A DNA stretch of 64,000 bases from Chryseobacterium sp. Leaf180 (GTDB lineage: Bacteria > Bacteroidota > Bacteroidia > Flavobacteriales > Weeksellaceae), in NCBI RefSeq assembly GCF_001424585.1, contig NZ_LMPJ01000014.1, positions 2,050-66,049 on the forward strand, written 5' to 3'. Positions 60,148 through 64,000 of the stretch are shown one piece after another (the first letter of the stretch is position 1; every line of letters begins with the position of its first letter). The notes below the pieces were generated by a model, which saw only the letters and a program-made list of their open reading frames with translations, ran no database searches and was not told the DNA's origin. The position numbers were made by a program, and so were the translations under genes.

Positions 60148-62445
60148 TCATTCATCCGCTAATCCCCCAAATAAGTTCGCAATATACTCCTCCTCTTTAA
60201 ACATTTCTTCTTCATATTCTACATCCTCGCGTGAAAAATCGTCCTCTTTTTCCATTTGTTCATCAATTTCGTCCAAAAATTCAGCATGTTTTTCTGACAA
60301 CTGGTCAATGTCATTGTCAAGATTAAATCCAAAATCATCTTTTAATTCTTTAAGCTCATCAATAAGATTTTCGTATTGGTTTACTTCTGTGGTAGTAATT
60401 TCATACTTCACTACATCTATAATCATCTTTTCAAATTTTGCATTTGCTTCAAAATCTTCATATTCTATTGAAAATATTTTTTTTAACTTAAAAAAATCTT
60501 TCAATGAGTCTATTGTCTTGACTTGACTCGCAAAACTGTTAACTAAATCAACCTTTGAAATATTAATGTCTTCGACGTTGATTTTATTTAGTAATTTTAT
60601 ATAAGCTTTTCTTTCAGAGTATCCTTTAAATTGTGGTTGAATAGTTTGTAAAAACTCTCCAATCACAAAATCATATAATTTCTTATTGGAAGATTTTTCT
60701 AACTCTTCTAATATTTGTATCAAGAAAGAATATTTAAAGTCTTCATTTCTAAACCATGCAAAATTATTGCTATTTTGAAAGTTTGCTCTGTAAATATATG
60801 ATGACTTGAATAGGTGGAAATCTGAGATTATTTTATTAATATACTCTTCCAGCAATTTTTTATCTAACTGAATTCTACGATTAAATTCATTGTCAGATGT
60901 ATCAAATGTAAAAATTCTAAAAAACTGACTAACATAACAAAATGAATTTATCAAATCGCTTACTAGTTCCCCATTACCTCTAATATAATTAATTAAGAAA
61001 TCCTGTATAGAGGGATTCTGGAATTCAACAGCAATTTTTTTATAATAATCCATTTTGGTACTTATAAAAGTGCTTTCTAACTCTTTAATAATTTTTTTGA
61101 ACTCTATTGAATCTATTGTCAGAGGGTACTTTTTAATATTTGAAGTTACAAACGAATTAATTGCTATTTTTAGATCTTCTAAAAGGACAGGTGTGCCAAT
61201 CGTTGATAAAATTAATAAAGTAATTTGAGATCCTTTCGAAATTGTGTTTTCAAAAGCATGAAGCCAGACACTTGTTGGATTGTCAAAAAATGAAAGAATA
61301 GTTTTAGAAAAGTCTTCTGGCTCACAATTTTCCCAAAATTGATTTTGAACAAATGTTTCAATTATTCGCGGATTATAACTTTTATGTTCTATCAGTTTTA
61401 AATACCTTTTGTTTTTAATTAGATTTTTTAAATGAGATTTCGGTACTTTGCCAAAAAAAAGATGATTATATAAAATTTCTGCTTTGATAATTTTTGTGTA
61501 AGTAGATAAATCTAATGTGCATTTGACAAGTTCAAGTGCTGGGTTATTTAGAGACTCAAATGAATTTTTGGCTTGATTTAATATGTATTCTCTCGTTGCG
61601 AGAATAAAAATTTTATTTTTTGCTTGTTTAATCTTTGCGATAAATTTTATAAGCTTACTATCCTCATTCATGGACAATCCAGTTTCTAAAAAATTTCTTC
61701 CAAGAAAATCGTCAAAAAAGAAAATTTGCTTTTTACCATCTTCATAATAAGAATAGGCATCATTTATACTATCGGAAACATAAATGAACTCGTCATATTC
61801 CTTTGCCAAAAGACGATAAACTAACATACGGGATAATGTAGTCTTTCCTATTCCAGGTAGTCCGGAAATTATAACATAATTATTCAATTGTAATATATCT
61901 AAAGCTTCTTTAAAGCTATTGTTTTGAACATAAATTTTTAAGGTTTCTTTAATTTCTTCTAGTTCAAATTTCGATTGATTGTAAACAGTGCTATGAATAA
62001 GCTTTTGCAAAATATTTGTGCTCGAAAGCCACAGTTTATAATACCGTTCTTCAACTTTTGGATATAACGCTAATAAATTATTTAAGTCAGTCTTGCCAAG
62101 TATATCTTCTGTAGATATAATGTAAGGATGAAACATTTTCATTATTTCATTTTTATTGGGAGGAGTAAGACCGACGCTTGTCGCTATTATATATCTATCT
62201 GGTTTAATCTTTTTTACATTTATTAATTCTGTCTTTAATGTTGATATTAGGTCACTATATTTGGAGTATCTTTTTGCTTGGACAATTATGTTATCATCGG
62301 TATTAGATGCTGCTCTTAAATCGATACCACCATCTTGTCCACTTGTAAAGCTTTCAAAAAAAACGTCAAGCTTCTCTTGTAAAATATCTCTGGTGAAATT
62401 TTCAAATTCAAATGATGATAAATTTAAAAAATTGTAATCGTTCAT
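60148..62445 (-). CDS. Restriction endonuclease-STAND NTPase fusion (defence)
   Basis: 765 residues from the ATG at 62445 (the frame opens at 62478). The N-terminus (1-115) is an Mrr/restriction-like nuclease: Gly-Gly-Ile-Asp42 in GQDGGIDLRA and Gln56-Ala-Lys58 in IIVQAKRYS. A STAND-type NTPase follows with Walker A GLPGIGKT (Lys201) and Walker B KQIFFFDDFLG. The C-terminal third is helical and highly acidic at the end (EEEMFKEEEYIANLF). The nuclease-nSTAND order is that of Avs-like anti-phage sensors, but those are usually far longer, because of a large sensor region; here it is short. Possibly a compact relative. Confidence 0.78.
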   Translation of the reverse strand: MNDYNFLNLSSFEFENFTRDILQEKLDVFFESFTSGQDGGIDLRAASNTDDNIIVQAKRYSKYSDLISTLKTELINVKKIKPDRYIIATSVGLTPPNKNEIMKMFHPYIISTEDILGKTDLNNLLALYPKVEERYYKLWLSSTNILQKLIHSTVYNQSKFELEEIKETLKIYVQNNSFKEALDILQLNNYVIISGLPGIGKTTLSRMLVYRLLAKEYDEFIYVSDSINDAYSYYEDGKKQIFFFDDFLGRNFLETGLSMNEDSKLIKFIAKIKQAKNKIFILATREYILNQAKNSFESLNNPALELVKCTLDLSTYTKIIKAEILYNHLFFGKVPKSHLKNLIKNKRYLKLIEHKSYNPRIIETFVQNQFWENCEPEDFSKTILSFFDNPTSVWLHAFENTISKGSQITLLILSTIGTPVLLEDLKIAINSFVTSNIKKYPLTIDSIEFKKIIKELESTFISTKMDYYKKIAVEFQNPSIQDFLINYIRGNGELVSDLINSFCYVSQFFRIFTFDTSDNEFNRRIQLDKKLLEEYINKIISDFHLFKSSYIYRANFQNSNNFAWFRNEDFKYSFLIQILEELEKSSNKKLYDFVIGEFLQTIQPQFKGYSERKAYIKLLNKINVEDINISKVDLVNSFASQVKTIDSLKDFFKLKKIFSIEYEDFEANAKFEKMIIDVVKYEITTTEVNQYENLIDELKELKDDFGFNLDNDIDQLSEKHAEFLDEIDEQMEKEDDFSREDVEYEEEMFKEEEYIANLFGGLADE

Positions 62446-62705
62446 TATTTTATAGTCTTTATCTCTGACAATTCTCAAATAGTTAATAATTTATGGAGCG
62501 TTTTCCAATCACTCAATCTGATTTAAAACTTAAAAAATATTATAGAAAAACTTCGATTGTCGCCTATTAGTATCACCAACATACAATCTTCAACCTTGCT
62601 AGTATTATTAACGTCTTAAAAGATTATTTTAAAATAGGTAATGTTTAACTAGAACATTTAAGCGATTTAAGTCTTTGCATTAAATAATTCAATAGCTAAA
62701 ACATT

Positions 62706-64000
62706 TTAGAAAGCTAATGACCAACATCGATTAAGAGCACTATAGCAAACATTTAAATCATTTTCAAATTGTTCCTGAGTAATGTTTTCACCAACATGTT
62801 TTGCTAGCTGTCTCTTTTTTCTTCCGGTAATAATTTTTTCTCCGCGAAGATTTGTCTCATCTAAATCAGCCTGGGTTTTTCGCCAATTTGTATATGTTGC
62901 ACAAACTTGGTCAGAATAACATTGTTCAATATCTCTTAGATGCAAGATGAAAATTTGAGAATTTTCATCTAAATGTCTATAAGTCTGTCTGAATGCTTGA
63001 ACTCCACCGCTGGTCTGTGCGCTTGGCTGATCTAACATCATAATCAACTTATTCTGATAAATACTTGTATTAAGAGGAGAGTAAACTTTTTCAATTGCGT
63101 TTATACTTCTTTCTGCTTGATCTATATCTCCATTCGCTTTTACAATCTGTATTGCTGGTCTATCGGAATAGAAACGTTTTATAACTCTTGTTAATAATTC
63201 GAACTCACTTTGTCCTTCAACAATTAGGAAATTTTTTGGAAGTAAAAGATCAGAAGGGCTTCCGCCTAGAAGTTCAAAAATTACGTAAGGTTTATCTAAG
63301 TCAGAACTAATTATTATTTCAGTTTCTCCACTCGTTTTCTCTACCTTAAGAATTGATTGGTTTTCGCAATTATCAGCAACGAAAACAGATGAATGTGTAT
63401 TTATAAATACTTGATCAGTATCTTGTGAAAGAAGATGAAGTACATTTTTTAAATTTCGTTGTGCTGTTGGATGTAGATGGAGCTCTGCCTCATCAATAAA
63501 GAAAAGAAATGATTTACCTAAATCATCATTCTCCTTCCTAAAATCTGCATACGCTTGTATTATTGCAAGCATTAGTGCACGTTGCATTCCATCACCCTTC
63601 TCTTCTGCTGATGTTTCAACACCATCGTCAATTGATGTAGAAAAGCTTTTAAGTAAATCGTCAAATATGGGAGCAGAAACTTCAAACTTTACTTTTGTAG
63701 TATCTGGGAACTGTTTCTCGAGGTGAAGTTTCACCTTTTCGCCAATTGTTTCAAATTCTGCTTTTATTTCTGAATCATCATGTTCAAACAATTCTATAAA
63801 TTTTTCTTGAAACTGACGATATTGTTGGTTAGATTGTAAAATTGTATTTAAAACACCAGACAACATTATTCCAATTGGTGTAGTTTTCGAATATTTTGCA
63901 ACAGCATCATAATATTGTTTTGTGCTTATATATTCGAATTTTGGTAAAAAATCATTTAGTGCAGCATCAAAACCCGTCCCAGGTGTAACCATAATTCCGT
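62706..64000 (-). CDS. OLD-like AAA ATPase with TOPRIM domain (5' end outside window)
   Basis: At least 430 residues; the gene continues beyond base 64000, because the frame stays open and the Walker A motif is missing. Visible are the ABC-type signature EEKGDGMQRALMLAI, Walker B FLFFIDEAELHLHP, the NTHSSVFVADN switch, and a TOPRIM-like domain starting FLIVEGQSEFELL with its glutamate and ending near LIMMLDQPSAQ. OLD-family nucleases (with Gabija GajA and others) use this ATPase-TOPRIM order to cut DNA in phage defence. The second acidic TOPRIM motif looks changed (LDQP rather than DxD). Confidence 0.8.
   Translation of the reverse strand, partial: GIMVTPGTGFDAALNDFLPKFEYISTKQYYDAVAKYSKTTPIGIMLSGVLNTILQSNQQYRQFQEKFIELFEHDDSEIKAEFETIGEKVKLHLEKQFPDTTKVKFEVSAPIFDDLLKSFSTSIDDGVETSAEEKGDGMQRALMLAIIQAYADFRKENDDLGKSFLFFIDEAELHLHPTAQRNLKNVLHLLSQDTDQVFINTHSSVFVADNCENQSILKVEKTSGETEIIISSDLDKPYVIFELLGGSPSDLLLPKNFLIVEGQSEFELLTRVIKRFYSDRPAIQIVKANGDIDQAERSINAIEKVYSPLNTSIYQNKLIMMLDQPSAQTSGGVQAFRQTYRHLDENSQIFILHLRDIEQCYSDQVCATYTNWRKTQADLDETNLRGEKIITGRKKRQLAKHVGENITQEQFENDLNVCYSALNRCWSLAF

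Overview
The window looks like a chromosome segment of a flavobacterium close to Chryseobacterium (Bacteroidota, Weeksellaceae). The evidence is T9SS C-terminal sorting domains, GLPGLI, DUF6266, DUF6607 and HmuY family proteins, TonB receptors, TAnnTTTG-type -7 promoter elements with weak Shine-Dalgarno sequences, and moderate-to-low GC. No rRNA, tRNA or CRISPR array was found. Genus is an inference from gene families; nothing was searched.

Layout. 0-6.5 kb: the 3' end of a T9SS substrate, an SDR oxidoreductase, an AraC regulator, a DinB-like gene cut by a stop codon, a DUF5700-type metalloprotease, a chloramphenicol-acetyltransferase-like gene, a Rossmann protein and an Sm-like duplicated protein. 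6.5-9.2 kb: a gene-poor, repeat-rich stretch with one small excisionase-like HTH gene. 9.2-15.4 kb: DUF6266, then a small defence island with a type IIG restriction-modification enzyme and an AvcD/DCD-type anti-phage dCTP deaminase. 15.4-22 kb: a TPR histidine kinase and its response regulator, a YD-repeat protein and a large secreted metzincin. 22-34 kb: a cupin, two divergent Crp/Fnr regulators, an alpha-amylase, a PAS histidine kinase, small exported proteins, an FAD monooxygenase, and a heme-hydroxylase-like/DUF1989 pair. 34-45 kb: a glycosyltransferase, a second GH13 enzyme, a heme-uptake operon (DUF6607, TonB receptor, HmuY) behind Fur-like palindromes, a PQQ dehydrogenase with a beta-propeller lipoprotein, a YciE/F-like protein and a serine hydrolase. 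45-53 kb: an outer-membrane receptor, a second T9SS metzincin, a stress-type SDR and a gluconokinase. 53-64 kb: an AT-rich accessory island, all on the minus strand, with unknown genes, a nuclease-fold candidate, a DUF6934 two-gene module, an IS3-family element, a restriction-endonuclease/STAND NTPase and an OLD-like ATPase cut by the window edge.

Main find. A 16-bp dyad, TATGAT-N4-ATCATA, recurs in intergenic DNA. In four cases its centre lies exactly 29.5 bp before the first base of a TAnnTTTG-like -7 element: upstream of a Crp/Fnr gene, the heme-hydroxylase/DUF1989 operon, the YciE/F-like gene and a small unknown gene. Two weaker versions sit 30.5 bp away. This is the geometry of a class II Crp/Fnr-activated regulon. 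The two regulators encoded at 22.6-24.2 kb, whose recognition helices keep the E-x3-R pair that reads TGAT half-sites in Fnr, are the obvious candidates. I do not know of a description of this regulon.

Other systems. The defence genes form two clusters, the second with several uncharacterised members. The heme operon shows repressor-type architecture: three Fur-like palindromes around a perfect -7 element.
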